Origin: Pseudomonas sp. P818
GTDB taxonomy: Bacteria > Pseudomonadota > Gammaproteobacteria > Pseudomonadales > Pseudomonadaceae
Assembly (NCBI RefSeq): GCF_000418555.1
Contig: NZ_ATKM01000014.1
Location: forward strand, 1-64,000
Length of the DNA: 64,000 nucleotides
Direction of reading: 5' to 3'
The notes under the pieces: model-generated
Told to the model about the DNA's origin: nothing
What the model saw: the letters and a program-made list of their open reading frames with translations, nothing else
The model's database searches: none
Shown: in pieces, positions 50,415-60,121 of the stretch
Position numbering within the stretch: position 1 is the first letter of the stretch
Layout of the letters: each line of letters starts with the position of its first letter
Position numbers and translations under genes: made by a program

Positions 50415-52016
50415 ATGACCACCTGTGGCGAATTTCTCGTCAGGCAACTCGAGGCCTGGGGCGTCGATACCGTGTTCGGCATTCCCGGCGTGCACACCGT
50501 GGAGCTGTACCGCGGCCTGCCCGCCAGCGGTATCCGCCATATCACCCCGCGCCACGAACAGGGCGCCGGATTCATGGCCGATGGCTATGCCCGCGTCTGC
50601 GGCAAGCCGGGGGTGTGCTTCATCATCACCGGCCCGGGGATGACCAATATCCTCACCGCCATGGGCCAGGCCTATGCCGACTCGATCCCGATGCTGGTGA
50701 TCTCCAGCGTCAACGAGCGCGCGCGCCTCGGCCTGGGCAAGGGCTATCTGCACGAGCTGCCCAACCAGCGGGCAATGACCGCGGGTGTCACCGCCTTCAG
50801 CCATACCCTGATGAGCGTCGAGGAGCTGCCCGCCGTGCTGGCCCGCGCCTTCGCCGTGTTCGAGGGCGAGCGGCCGCGGCCGGTGCATATCGAGTTGCCG
50901 CTGGACATCATCACCGCCGACGCCACGCATATGGCCGTGGCACCACGGCCGACCGTGCGCCGCCCGGCACCGAATCGCACGCTGATCCGCGAAGCCGCCG
51001 GCCTGCTCAAGCAGGCCGAACGCCCGCTGCTCCTGCTCGGTGGTGGTTGCCTCGCCGCCGAAGCCGAAGCGCGCGCCCTGGCCGCCGCGCTGGATGCACC
51101 GACCGCGCTGACCATCAACGCCAAGGGTCTGCTGCCGCCAGGCCACCCGCTACTGCTGGGCAGCAACCAGTCGCTGCGCCCGGTGCGCGACCTGGCGCTG
51201 CAGGCCGATGTGGTGCTGGCCATCGGCACCGAGCTGGGCGAGACCGACTACGACGTGGTGTTCGACGGCGACTTCCGCCTGCCCGGCCGTCTGATCCGCA
51301 TCGACATCGATGCCCAGCAGCTGCAGCGCAACTTCACTCCGCACCTGGCGATCCAGGGCGATGCTCGCGTGGCCATGCGCATGTTGCTGGCCGAGTTCAA
51401 CCCCGACGAACCCCGTGAGGACAGCCCCGGCGCACGGCGCACCGCCGCCGTACAGGCACGCCTGAACGAGGATTTCAGCGGCTGGGCGCATTACCGGCAG
51501 CTGTTCGACTGCATCCTGGATGTCCTACCCGATGCCCGCTTCGTCGGCGATTCAACGCAAACCGTGTACAGCGGCAACCATCTGGTGGAACTGGACGGCG
51601 CGCGGCGCTGGTTCAACGCCTCCACCGGCTACGGCACCCTCGGCTACGGCCTGCCGGCTGCCATCGGCGCCAAGCTGGCCGAGCCGCAGCGCCCGGTGAT
51701 CAGCCTGATGGGCGACGGCGGCATCCAGTTCACCCTGCCCGAGCTGGCCAGCGCCGTGGAAGCGCGGGTCGGCATCATCGTGCTGCTGTGGAACAACGCC
51801 GGCTACGGCGAGATCAAGCGCTACATGCAGCGCCGCGACATCGAGCCGATCGGCGTCGACATCTACACCCCGGACCTGCTGGCCATCGCCCGCGGCTTCG
51901 GCTGCGCCGCCGAACGAGCGCGCGACCATACGCATCTGGCCGAGCTGCTGCGCGGTGCGCCGCATGATCGTCCCTTGATCATAGAAGTGCAGGAGGCCGC
52001 GCCCTTTCACCCCTGA
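50415..52016 (+). CDS. ThDP-dependent decarboxylase, 5-guanidino-2-oxopentanoate (2-ketoarginine) type
   Basis: A 533-residue enzyme of the acetolactate synthase/benzoylformate decarboxylase fold. ThDP activation uses Glu48 (PRHEQGAGFMADGYAR); the C-terminal cofactor motif is GDGGIQFTLPELASAVE continuing to WNNAGYGEIK. The best-known relative is AruI, which turns 2-ketoarginine into 4-guanidinobutyraldehyde; oxidation then gives 4-guanidinobutyrate for GbuA. The start at 50415 has AGGAGG 7 bases upstream; earlier in-frame ATGs at 50397 and 50409 are too close to it. A generic acetolactate synthase is less likely because of the context. The aldehyde dehydrogenase and transaminase are not in this window. 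Confidence 0.82.
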   Translation: MTTCGEFLVRQLEAWGVDTVFGIPGVHTVELYRGLPASGIRHITPRHEQGAGFMADGYARVCGKPGVCFIITGPGMTNILTAMGQAYADSIPMLVISSVNERARLGLGKGYLHELPNQRAMTAGVTAFSHTLMSVEELPAVLARAFAVFEGERPRPVHIELPLDIITADATHMAVAPRPTVRRPAPNRTLIREAAGLLKQAERPLLLLGGGCLAAEAEARALAAALDAPTALTINAKGLLPPGHPLLLGSNQSLRPVRDLALQADVVLAIGTELGETDYDVVFDGDFRLPGRLIRIDIDAQQLQRNFTPHLAIQGDARVAMRMLLAEFNPDEPREDSPGARRTAAVQARLNEDFSGWAHYRQLFDCILDVLPDARFVGDSTQTVYSGNHLVELDGARRWFNASTGYGTLGYGLPAAIGAKLAEPQRPVISLMGDGGIQFTLPELASAVEARVGIIVLLWNNAGYGEIKRYMQRRDIEPIGVDIYTPDLLAIARGFGCAAERARDHTHLAELLRGAPHDRPLIIEVQEAAPFHP

Positions 52017-52025
52017 CGACATTGA

Positions 52026-52087
52026 TCGCGGCTAAAGCCCCTCCCACGGAAATAGAGGTTCCTTTGTGGGAGGGGCTTTAGCCGCGA
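52026..52087. repeat. REP-like inverted repeat, GTGGGAGGGGCTTTAGCC family
   Basis: Two perfect 22-bp arms (TCGCGGCTAAAGCCCCTCC-CAC and complement) flank 18 bases, immediately after the decarboxylase gene. A lone half copy (GTGGCTAAAGCCCCTCCCAC) occurs near 56572. Confidence 0.85.
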
Positions 52088-52195
52088 GATTCCTACCTCG
52101 GATGCATCGGTGCTACGGACATAACCACAAGATTCAGCTGCATCACTGACTGCCGTTCTACCAAGACCAACAATCAAGTATCGGGGAGTCGTTCC

Positions 52196-53536
52196 ATGTT
52201 CAAGCATCTCAGCCAGTATTTCGGCCAGGACGGCCTCGCACCTACAGATAAGGGCCATCGCAGCCTCGGCCTGGGCGGCACCATCGCCCTGTGGTTGGGC
52301 GCCAACGTGGTGGTCACCACCATCCTCACCGGCATGCTGCTGGTGCCGGATCTGAAATTCACCCAGGCCATGCTTATCGTGCTGATCGGTTCGGGTATCG
52401 GCATTCTGCCGCTGGTGCTGGTCGGCCTGATGGGCCAGCGTTCGGGCCTGACCACCATGGTGCTGGCGCGCGGCAGCTACGGCTCGCGCGGCGCCAAGCT
52501 ACCCTCGCTGGTCAACCTGTTGACCCTGCTGGCCTGGAGCTGGATCCAGGCGCTGCTGGCCGGCATGAGCCTGAACTATGCGGTGGAACACCTGACCGGT
52601 TACTCCAACCTGCCGCTGTTCACCATCCTCTGCGAGACTCTGGTGCTATTGATCGCCCTGCGCGGCCATCTGGGCATCGAGCGGGTCGAGCGCTGGGCGG
52701 CCATCAGCATGCTCCTGCTGGCCGGCGCGGTGTTCTACGTGATGGGGCAGAAGTTCGAGTTCGCCAGCCTCCTGGCCATGCCTACCGAGCCACGTAACGA
52801 GATCACCCCCGGTATCGCCTTCGATATCGTCATCGCCACCGCGTTCTCCTGGATTCCGCTGGCCGCCGACTACAACCGCAACTGCCGCAGCCAGGGCGTG
52901 GCGGCGGTGGGCACCTGGGTCGGCTATGTCGCGGCCACGCTGCTGGCCATGGGCCTCGGCGCCACGGTTTCGGGCTTCTCGGTACTCACCGGCATGGAGC
53001 AGACCTACGACCCGGCGGTGCTTCTTGCAGGCTTCGGTTTCGGCCTGCCGGCGGCCATCGTGGTCTTCCTCTCGGTGATGACCACCAACGTCATGTGCGT
53101 TTACAGCGCCTCGCTTTCGTACCTCAACATCAGCCCGAAGACACCGTTCTGGAAGCCGGCGCTGGCCATCGGCGTACTGTCGATCCTCGGTTCGCAGATC
53201 CCCGGCATTCTCGACAACTTCCAGAACTTCCTGCTGGTGATCGGCAGCGTGTTCATCCCGGCCTTCGCCGTGCTGATCGCCGACTACTTCCTGATCCACA
53301 GAGGCCACTACGCAGTGGACGAACTGCTCAGCGAAGACGGCGGCCGCTACCGTTACCTGAACGGCTTCAACCCGGCCGCCTTCGTCGCCTATGGTCTGGG
53401 CGCAGTGCTGGCCTACTACTGGGGCTGGATCTCGCCGCTGGCCTGGGGCGCTTCGCTGCCGGTGTTCCTGCTCACCGCCGCCTGCTACGCGGTCCTGCGT
53501 CGCTGGGTGCTGGTGCCACGGGCGCAGCTGGCGTAG
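52196..53536 (+). CDS. NCS1 family permease (cytosine/purine/allantoin type)
   Basis: A 446-residue 12-helix transporter. NCS1 features include LGLGGTIALWLGANVVVTTILTG in helix 1, VLARGSYGSRGAKLPSLVNL and SWIPLAADYNRNCRSQ, then NFLLVIGSVFIPAFAVLIADYFLI. Members import nucleobases and related ring compounds with Na+ or H+. In P. aeruginosa a transporter gene (PA1419) stands near gbuA, so this one may import guanidinobutyrate or a relative. It is separated from the decarboxylase by a REP element and could have its own promoter. Confidence 0.87.
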   Translation: MFKHLSQYFGQDGLAPTDKGHRSLGLGGTIALWLGANVVVTTILTGMLLVPDLKFTQAMLIVLIGSGIGILPLVLVGLMGQRSGLTTMVLARGSYGSRGAKLPSLVNLLTLLAWSWIQALLAGMSLNYAVEHLTGYSNLPLFTILCETLVLLIALRGHLGIERVERWAAISMLLLAGAVFYVMGQKFEFASLLAMPTEPRNEITPGIAFDIVIATAFSWIPLAADYNRNCRSQGVAAVGTWVGYVAATLLAMGLGATVSGFSVLTGMEQTYDPAVLLAGFGFGLPAAIVVFLSVMTTNVMCVYSASLSYLNISPKTPFWKPALAIGVLSILGSQIPGILDNFQNFLLVIGSVFIPAFAVLIADYFLIHRGHYAVDELLSEDGGRYRYLNGFNPAAFVAYGLGAVLAYYWGWISPLAWGASLPVFLLTAACYAVLRRWVLVPRAQLA

Positions 53537-53567
53537 CGTGATGAAAATCGTGGCGAGCTGATCACCC

Positions 53568-53671
53568 GTAGGGTGGGTTAGCCGCCTGTCGCGCTTGTCG
53601 ATCAACCCGCCATGCCAGGTGCGGCGTAACCCACCATAGGCGCGACACAATCGCTCGCCAGGTGGGTTACG
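53568..53671. repeat. REP-like inverted repeat, GTAGGGTGGGTTA family
   Basis: GGTGGGTTAGCCGC pairs with GCGGCGTAACCCACC (one bulge), and a further GGTGGGTTAC follows at about 53661. It lies between the NCS1 and MBL genes. Confidence 0.7.
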
Positions 53672-53801
53672 TGGGGCGGTCATCCGAGCGCCCTGCCCTT
53701 GTCTGTATTGAGAGATTGGTGTTCGACGCCGCCCACCCTACGGTAGAGCGCAGCCGCCAACCAGGCTGCCGCAGGATGCGAAACCGCTTTGAGGAACGAC
53801 C

Positions 53802-54533
53802 ATGAAAATCGTCAGCCGTGACCGCTGGTTCGAGGTGGAACACCGCCACGATGGCATCTGCCTCATCCACGAGCCCTACGTACGCCCCTTCTACCGCTGC
53901 AACATGTGGCATGTGCAGGGGCGCGAGCATGACGTGCTGATCGACTCCGGCTCCGGCCTGGTCAGCCTGCGCGAGCAACTGCCGTGGCTGACCGAAAAGC
54001 CGCTGCTGGCCGTGGCCAGCCACTGCCACTTCGACCATATCGCCGGGCATCACGAATTCGAGGAGCGCCTGGTGCATCCGGCCGAGGCCGATATCCTCGC
54101 CGCACCGGACGGCGCCAATACCCTGGCCACCGATTTCGTCGGTGACGAGATGTTCGAGGCGCACCCGGATTGCCCACTGTGCTACGCCGAATACCGCGTA
54201 CGGGCGGCGCCGGCCACGCGCCTGGTGGAAGACGGCGAAGTGCTGGATCTGGGTAATCGGGTGTTGCAGGTGCTGCACACGCCCGGCCATTCACCGGGCG
54301 GCATCAGCCTGTGGGAAGCGCAGACACAGACGCTGTTTTCCGGCGACATCCTCTACGACGGCCCGCTGATCGAGGACGCCTACCATTCGAACCTGGAAGA
54401 TTACGCGCAGAGTCTGGCACGCCTGCGCGAACTGCCCGTGCGCACCGTGCACGGCGGGCATTTCGCGAGTTTCTCGGGGCAGCGGATGCGCGAGCTGATA
54501 GACGCCTGGTTCGACGCCCACCGTCTCGACTGA
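53802..54533 (+). CDS. MBL-fold metallohydrolase
   Basis: A 243-residue metallo-beta-lactamase fold hydrolase with the zinc motif SHCHFDHIAG (His74, His76, Asp78, His79), a third-ligand His in TPGHSPGG, the bridging Asp in LFSGDILYDG and a C-terminal His in VHGGHF. All metal ligands are present. It is soluble, with no signal peptide. It may be a lactonase or thioesterase acting on a product of the preceding catabolic genes, but a REP element separates it from them and its membership is uncertain. Confidence 0.87.
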   Translation: MKIVSRDRWFEVEHRHDGICLIHEPYVRPFYRCNMWHVQGREHDVLIDSGSGLVSLREQLPWLTEKPLLAVASHCHFDHIAGHHEFEERLVHPAEADILAAPDGANTLATDFVGDEMFEAHPDCPLCYAEYRVRAAPATRLVEDGEVLDLGNRVLQVLHTPGHSPGGISLWEAQTQTLFSGDILYDGPLIEDAYHSNLEDYAQSLARLRELPVRTVHGGHFASFSGQRMRELIDAWFDAHRLD

Positions 54534-54539
54534 ACAGCT

Positions 54540-54671
54540 TCAGCGGCGCTGACGCGCTTCGCGCCGCAGGCGCTCCTGCTCGGCCTCGCTGATACGAATC
54601 GGCTGAGGTTGCGGGACGAGGCCGAGGGCCTGCAGCAGGGCTTGCAGTTGTTCTTGCAGCTTGGCGAGCAT
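54540..54671 (-). CDS. Small hypothetical protein, 43 residues
   Basis: A short helical, Gln/Leu-rich then Arg-rich peptide (MLAKLQEQLQALLQALG at the start, ending RLRREARQRR). AGGAGG lies 8 bases before the ATG at 54671, which supports real translation; the longer frame to 54737 has no such site. The amphipathic helix followed by a basic tail could bind membrane or nucleic acid. It is between the MBL gene (convergent) and aceK (same strand, upstream). Confidence 0.6.
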   Translation of the reverse strand: MLAKLQEQLQALLQALGLVPQPQPIRISEAEQERLRREARQRR

Positions 54672-54758
54672 GGGTACGACCTCCTGCCAAGTTAAGGGAA
54701 GAGCCGGCGGCTCACTTATCAGATTAGGCCGGGCCAAACGGATTTCAACCAGCCTCCG

Positions 54759-56477
54759 TCAAATCACCGGACTCTTGCGCCGATAGGGGAACACGTCGAT
54801 CACCTTGCCCGCGCGGATCGCCTCCTGCAATCGTTTCCAGTAATCGGCGTCATAGAGATTGCCATGCAGTTGGCTGAACAACCGGCGCTGCTTGATATCG
54901 GCGAACAGGAACGGCGGGAACTCCTCGGGGAACACGTCCATCGGCCCCACCGAATACCAGGGCTCGGAGCTCATCTCGTCCTCGGGGAAACGCGGCGGCG
55001 GAATGTGCCGAAAATTCACTTCGGTGAGAAAGCAGATCTCGTCGTAGTCGTAGAACACCACGCGGCCATGGCGGGTGACGCCGAAGTTCTTCAGCAGCAT
55101 GTCGCCGGGGAAGATATTGGCCGCCGCCAGTTGCTTGATGGCAAGGCCGTAGTCGTCCAGCGCCTCGCGCACCTGGGCCTCGCTGGCGCCTTCGAGATAG
55201 AGGTTCAGCGGCGTCATGCGCCGCTCCGTCCAGCAGTGCCGAACCAGCACGGTGTCACCTTCCACCACCACGGTCGAGGGCGCTACTTCCAGCAGTTCGG
55301 CCAGACATTCGGGCTCGAACTTGGCCTTGGGGAAACGGAAATCGGAAAACTCCTGGGTATCGGCCATGCGCCCTACCCGGTCGACGCTTTTGACCAGGCG
55401 GTACTTCTCGATCACCGTGTTGCGGTCCACCGTCTTGGCGTGCGCGAAACGGTCCTTGATGATCTTGAACACGGTATTGAAGCCCGGCAGGGTAAACACG
55501 CTCATGACCATGCCGCGCACACCCGGCGCCATGATGAAGCGGTCGTCGGTGCTGGCCAGGTGGCCGATCAGGGCGCGGTAGAACTCGGACTTGCCGTGTT
55601 TGTAGAAGCCGATCGAGGTGTACAGCTCGGCGATATGCTTGCCCGGCAGGATGCGCTTGAGAAAACCGACGAACTCGGCTGGGATCGCCACGTCCACCAT
55701 GAAGTAGCTGCGGGTGAACGAGAAGATGATCGACACCTCCGCCTCGTCAGTGATCGCCGCATCGACCTGGATGCCCTGCCCTTCGCGGTGCAGCAGCGGG
55801 ATCGCCAGCGGCCATTGTTCGTCGCGGGTGTAGATGCGCCCGATCAGGTAGGCGCCCTTGTTGCGATACAGCACCGAGGAAAACAGCTCGATGCACAGCT
55901 CCGGGTCCTTGCAGACCCAGTCCGGCAGGCTGGCGCTCAGTTGCTCTTCCAGGCGCTGTAGGTCGCGAGGCAGGTCTTCGTAAGGCACATCGAAACGGTA
56001 ATCCTCGAAAATCGCCTGCAGCGCCTGATGCAGTTCGCCCGCGGGCCGGTAGCTGCGCGTCTGCGCGGCGCTGGGCTGGCTGCGCAGCGACGGCCGGGTG
56101 GTATGGATGAACATGCAGCCATCGCTGATCTGGTCATGGCTGAACAGGCTGCAGAAGATCGAGTTGAACCAGGTTTCCGCCAGCTCGTCGTCGAAACGCA
56201 GATCGATCAGGGCGATATAGGCGCTTTTGACCAGCGGCCACTGGCCCACTTCCAGCAAGGACTCATCGAAGCCCTCGAGCAGGCGCTCACGGGTCTGCGC
56301 CACCTTCTCTTCGTACAGATTGATGCGCGCGGCCGAGGCGCGCTGCGCCTCCTGCCACTGCGCCTGCTCGAAGCGCATGCGGGCGCCATCGGTGATCTGG
56401 CGAAAGTGCTCGCGGTAGTCGTCGAAGCCGTCGAGGATCAGGCGAGCGATCTCGCCGGCCGGCCATTGTTGCCCCAT
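54759..56477 (-). CDS. aceK: Isocitrate dehydrogenase kinase/phosphatase AceK
   Basis: A 572-residue bifunctional enzyme that phosphorylates or dephosphorylates isocitrate dehydrogenase, diverting isocitrate into the glyoxylate bypass on acetate or fatty acids. An N-terminal AMP-binding regulatory region (about 1-310) precedes a kinase-like domain with the ATP loop [12 protein letters not shown] (near 320), [21 protein letters not shown], the catalytic region [24 protein letters not shown] and a C-terminal FPEEFPPFL typical of AceK. Length and motifs are complete. It is not linked here to icd or glyoxylate genes. Confidence 0.96.
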   Translation of the reverse strand: MGQQWPAGEIARLILDGFDDYREHFRQITDGARMRFEQAQWQEAQRASAARINLYEEKVAQTRERLLEGFDESLLEVGQWPLVKSAYIALIDLRFDDELAETWFNSIFCSLFSHDQISDGCMFIHTTRPSLRSQPSAAQTRSYRPAGELHQALQAIFEDYRFDVPYEDLPRDLQRLEEQLSASLPDWVCKDPELCIELFSSVLYRNKGAYLIGRIYTRDEQWPLAIPLLHREGQGIQVDAAITDEAEVSIIFSFTRSYFMVDVAIPAEFVGFLKRILPGKHIAELYTSIGFYKHGKSEFYRALIGHLASTDDRFIMAPGVRGMVMSVFTLPGFNTVFKIIKDRFAHAKTVDRNTVIEKYRLVKSVDRVGRMADTQEFSDFRFPKAKFEPECLAELLEVAPSTVVVEGDTVLVRHCWTERRMTPLNLYLEGASEAQVREALDDYGLAIKQLAAANIFPGDMLLKNFGVTRHGRVVFYDYDEICFLTEVNFRHIPPPRFPEDEMSSEPWYSVGPMDVFPEEFPPFLFADIKQRRLFSQLHGNLYDADYWKRLQEAIRAGKVIDVFPYRRKSPVI

Positions 56478-56700
56478 TACGCATGCCTCATCCGCAGTGA
56501 TCAGCCGAGCTTAGCCGACAACGCCTATCTGGATTGCAATCGTGATTGACAAAGCCTCCACCATTGCAGGTCGTGGCTAAAGCCCCTCCCACACCGTCCC
56601 TGCCACCGAGTCCTACCCAATCATTCAAACGTGCAATGCGGATTGCCAGAACCCTGCCCAGCGGCAACACTCTCGCCCCCACCCTGTTGGATGCTTCGCC

Positions 56701-57591
56701 GTGCGTACCGCCGATCTGCTTCGCCTGCTGCTGCTCGCTGCCATCTGGGGCGCCAGCTTCCTGTTCATGCGCGTTGCCGCACCGGTGCTGGGCAGTATGC
56801 CGACCGCCTTCTTTCGCGCCAGCTTCGGCGCACTCGGGCTGCTCGCCGTGCTTGTGCTGCTGCGCAGTGACTGGGACTTTCGCGGCAAGCTGCGCATCTG
56901 CCTGGGCCTGGGCGTGATCAACGCCGGGCTGCCTTCAGCCATGTACTGCCTGGCGGCGCTGATCCTGCCGGCCGGTTACTCGGCAATCTTCAACGCCACC
57001 ACGCCGCTGATGGGCGTACTGATCGGCGCACTGTTCTTCCATGAAGGCATCAACCCGAGCAAGGCGGCGGGCGTGTTTCTCGGCCTGCTCGGCGTGGCGG
57101 TGCTGACCCGTACCGGCCCGGTGGCCTTCGATCTCGACCTGCTGCTGGGCGCGGGTGCCTGTCTGGTGGCCACCACCTGCTACGGCTTCGCCGGCTTTCT
57201 CACCCGGCGCTGGATCGGCCAGCAGGGCGGCCTGGACAACCGCCTGACCGCCTTCGCCAGCCTGGTCGGGGCCAGCCTGTTCCTGCTGCCACTGTTCGCT
57301 GGCAGTCTGGCGCTGCAGCCACCGCCAAGTTGGGGTGGTATGGAGGTGTGGCTGTCGCTGGCCGGTCTCGGTCTACTCTGTACGGCGTTCGCCTACGTGC
57401 TGTACTTCCGCCTGCTGGCCGATATCGGACCGATCAGGGCCAGTACCACCACCTTCCTGATCCCGCCGTTCGGCGTGCTGTGGGGTGCCCTGCTGCTGGG
57501 TGAGCCCCTGAGCTGGGACTACCTGCCCGGCTGCCTGTTGATCGCCCTGGCCCTATGGCTGGTGGTCAGGCCGAGCGTGAGCAGAGCGTAG
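56701..57591 (+). CDS. EamA/DMT family transporter
   Basis: A 296-residue ten-helix inner membrane carrier, in two EamA halves, with LLLAAIWGASFLFMRVAAPVLG at the start and FLIPPFGVLWGALLLGEPLSW in the second half. The GTG start at 56701 is the only one at the head of helix 1. Its TAG stop codon lies inside a REP-like repeat (57588-57647). It is divergent from aceK; the 223-bp gap between them holds only a half REP near 56572. The substrate is unknown. Confidence 0.87.
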   Translation: MRTADLLRLLLLAAIWGASFLFMRVAAPVLGSMPTAFFRASFGALGLLAVLVLLRSDWDFRGKLRICLGLGVINAGLPSAMYCLAALILPAGYSAIFNATTPLMGVLIGALFFHEGINPSKAAGVFLGLLGVAVLTRTGPVAFDLDLLLGAGACLVATTCYGFAGFLTRRWIGQQGGLDNRLTAFASLVGASLFLLPLFAGSLALQPPPSWGGMEVWLSLAGLGLLCTAFAYVLYFRLLADIGPIRASTTTFLIPPFGVLWGALLLGEPLSWDYLPGCLLIALALWLVVRPSVSRA

Positions 57592-57647
57592 CCCGGATGC
57601 AATCCGGGGCGCAGGCGGCGTGACTCCCCGGATTGCATCCGGGCTAC
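57588..57647. repeat. REP-like inverted repeat, GTAGCCCGGATGCAATCC family, intact copy
   Basis: Two perfect 22-bp arms (GTAGCCCGGATGCAATCCGG-GG and complement) flank 16 bases. This is the least decayed copy of the family in the window and supplies the stop codon of the EamA gene. Confidence 0.88.
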
Positions 57648-57682
57648 GGGCTGGTGGTGCGACCAAGCGTTGCCAGGGCGCA

Positions 57683-57744
57683 GGGTAGATCGCGCTTTAT
57701 CGATCCACCAAAGCGGTGGATGTGAAAAGCGACATCCACCCTAC
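57683..57744. repeat. REP-like inverted repeat, AGGGTAGATCGCGCTTT family
   Basis: AGGGTAGATCGCGCTTTATC and the region ending GACATCCACCCTAC form imperfect outer arms; inside, ATCCACC pairs with GGTGGAT. It lies between the convergent EamA and cysK genes. Confidence 0.65.
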
Positions 57745-57788
57745 GCTTGGCTCAGCTTTTAGCCTGCCGCCTGAAGCCTGCAACCGGC

Positions 57789-58760
57789 TTACTGCTGCAA
57801 CTCCTGCTCGGTGAACAGATCGCTGAACAGCATGCTCGAAAGATAGCGCTCACCGGAGTCCGGCAGGATTACCACAATGGTTTTGCCCTGCATTTCCGGC
57901 TTCTCGGCCAGACGCACCGCCGCGGCCATCGCCGCGCCGCAGGAAATCCCGCAGAGAATGCCTTCCTCGCGCATCAGGCGCAGGGCCATGGCCTTGGCTT
58001 CATCGTCATTGACCTGCTCGACCTGATCGACCATCGCCAGGTCGAGGTTCTTCGGCACGAAACCGGCGCCGATGCCCTGGATCTTGTGCGGTGCCGGCTT
58101 GACCTCGTCACCGGCCAGGGTCTGGCTGATCACCGGCGAGCCCACCGGCTCCACCGCCACCGACAGAATCGGCTTGCCCTGGGTCTGCTTGATGTAACGC
58201 GAAACGCCGGTGATGGTGCCGCCGGTACCAACGCCGGCCACCAGCACATCGATGGCACCTTCGGTGTCGCGCCAGATCTCCGGCCCGGTGGTCTTTTCAT
58301 GGATGGCCGGGTTGGCCGGGTTCTCGAACTGCTGCGGCAGGTAATAGTCAGGATTGGCGGCGACCAGCTCGTTGGCCTTCTCGATCGCGCCCTTCATGCC
58401 CTTGGCCGGTTCGGTCAGCACCAGCTCGGCACCGAGCGCCTTGAGCACCTTGCGCCGTTCCAGGCTCATCGAGGCCGGCATGGTCAGCACCAGTTTGTAA
58501 CCGCGCGCGGCAGCGACGAACGCCAGGCCGATGCCGGTATTGCCGGAGGTCGGCTCGACGATGGTCATGCCCGGCTTGAGCACACCGCGCTCCTCGGCGT
58601 CCCAGATCATGCTGGCGCCGATACGGCACTTGACCGAATACGCCGGGTTGCGGCCCTCGATCTTGGCCAGGATGGTCACGCCTTTCGGTCCCAGACGGTT
58701 GATCATCACCAGCGGTGTATTGCCGATGGCCTGGGCGTTGTCTGCGAAAATGCGGCTCAT
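57789..58760 (-). CDS. cysK: Cysteine synthase A
   Basis: A 323-residue PLP enzyme making L-cysteine from O-acetylserine and sulphide. The PLP lysine is Lys44 ([11 protein letters not shown]); the phosphate-binding and substrate loops [12 protein letters not shown] and [14 protein letters not shown] are intact, as is the C-terminal [10 protein letters not shown]. Pro-Ala-x-Ser-Val-Lys-Cys-Arg fits CysK rather than CysM. The start at 58760 begins the conserved [18 protein letters not shown]. It stands alone on the minus strand, divergent from the DUF748 gene. Confidence 0.95.
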   Translation of the reverse strand: MSRIFADNAQAIGNTPLVMINRLGPKGVTILAKIEGRNPAYSVKCRIGASMIWDAEERGVLKPGMTIVEPTSGNTGIGLAFVAAARGYKLVLTMPASMSLERRKVLKALGAELVLTEPAKGMKGAIEKANELVAANPDYYLPQQFENPANPAIHEKTTGPEIWRDTEGAIDVLVAGVGTGGTITGVSRYIKQTQGKPILSVAVEPVGSPVISQTLAGDEVKPAPHKIQGIGAGFVPKNLDLAMVDQVEQVNDDEAKAMALRLMREEGILCGISCGAAMAAAVRLAEKPEMQGKTIVVILPDSGERYLSSMLFSDLFTEQELQQ

Positions 58761-58897
58761 GGTGCATCGATTCCTTGTCGTTGCGGAGCTCACCAGCCTA
58801 TGCCTGATGAATCATCGCGTCCAGCATCAGGAAGGTCGAACTCTGCCCCGGCTAGCGCAGTCAACCTGTGGAGAATCAGACCTGACGGATACACCCG

Positions 58898-59977
58898 ATG
58901 AAACGCCGTTACAGCCTGCCGCTGTGGATCTGCCTCAGCCTGCTCGCCCTGCTGGTGGTGCTGCACGTCGCCCTGCCCTACGTCGTCCGCGACTACCTCA
59001 ATGACAAGCTCGCGAACATGGGTAACTACCGCGGGCAGATCGAAGACGTCGACATCGCGCTCTGGCGCGGCGCCTATCGCATCAACGGCCTGAACATCGT
59101 CAAGGCCGAACAGCAGGTGCCAGTGCCCTTCGTCGAGGCGCCGCGCATCGATATTTCAGTGAGCTGGCGCGACCTGTGGCAGGAGCGGGCCGTGGTGGCC
59201 AGGGTGATCTTCGACCGGCCGCAAGTGAACTTCGTCGATGGGCAAAGCAGCGATGAAACCCAGACCGGTGAAGGCGTCGACTGGCGCGAGCAGTTGAACA
59301 AGCTGCTGCCGATCACCCTCAACGAAGTGCGCGTACTCGACGGTACGCTGGGCTTCTACAATTTCAGCGTCTCACCACCGGTGAAGCTGCATGCCAACGC
59401 GATCGACGCCAGCCTCTACAACCTGACCAACGTGGCCGACGAACAGGGCGATCGCGTCGCCCGTTTCGAGGGCACGGCGCAACTGCTCGATCACGCGCCA
59501 CTGGAAGCCACGGCGGTGTTCGATCCCTTTCACAACTTCGAGGATTTCGAGTTCCGCGTACGCGCCACCGGTATCGAGCTAACGCGCCTCAACGACCTGG
59601 CCAACGCCTATGGCAAGTTCGACTTCAAAAGCGGTAACGGCGACCTGGTAGTCGAAGCCTCCGCCGAGGATGCTCAGCTCAGTGGCTACATCAAGCCGCT
59701 GTTACGCAACGTCGAGGTTTTTGACTGGCAGCAGGATGTGGAAGACCAGGACAAGGGCTTTCTACGTTCGATATGGGAGGCTCTGGTCGGTGGCAGCGAG
59801 AAGGTCCTGAAGAATCAGCGTCAGGATCAGATCGCCACCCGTGTCGAACTCAGCGGTAGCACGCGCCAGCAGGATATCAGCGCCTTCCAGGCCTTCATCG
59901 GCATCCTGCGCAATGGCTTCGTCGAAGCCTTCACGCCCCGCTACGAACGCCCGCCACCTCAGCAGGACGGCAGCTGA
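58898..59977 (+). CDS. DUF748 (AsmA-related) envelope protein
   Basis: A 359-residue protein with one N-terminal membrane helix (about 8-28) and a large periplasmic part rich in beta strands, as in the DUF748 family related to AsmA-like lipid-transfer proteins. Characteristic are the start of the periplasmic part YVVRDYLNDKLANMGNYRGQIEDVDIALWRGAYRINGL and VPVPFVEAPRIDISVSWRDL. It is shorter than many DUF748 proteins. Its role in envelope lipid handling is inferred from the fold family only. Confidence 0.83.
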   Translation: MKRRYSLPLWICLSLLALLVVLHVALPYVVRDYLNDKLANMGNYRGQIEDVDIALWRGAYRINGLNIVKAEQQVPVPFVEAPRIDISVSWRDLWQERAVVARVIFDRPQVNFVDGQSSDETQTGEGVDWREQLNKLLPITLNEVRVLDGTLGFYNFSVSPPVKLHANAIDASLYNLTNVADEQGDRVARFEGTAQLLDHAPLEATAVFDPFHNFEDFEFRVRATGIELTRLNDLANAYGKFDFKSGNGDLVVEASAEDAQLSGYIKPLLRNVEVFDWQQDVEDQDKGFLRSIWEALVGGSEKVLKNQRQDQIATRVELSGSTRQQDISAFQAFIGILRNGFVEAFTPRYERPPPQQDGS

Positions 59978-60121
59978 GCTGTAGCCGAAAGCAGCGGTGA
60001 CCGCCCATTCAGTGACTGAATACCGCGTCTGCGTTCACAGCCACCGGAGCTGCGCGTTATAGTCGCGCTCTGAATTTCTGCTGCGGGCCGGCCCGCGCGT
60101 TACCGTTTCGAGGATTTTCCG

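Noticed and set aside
49596..52016. 806-codon frame as the decarboxylase gene
   Set aside because: The first about 270 codons overlap the YjiH gene in another frame; the ThDP fold begins at 50415, which has an ideal ribosome binding site.
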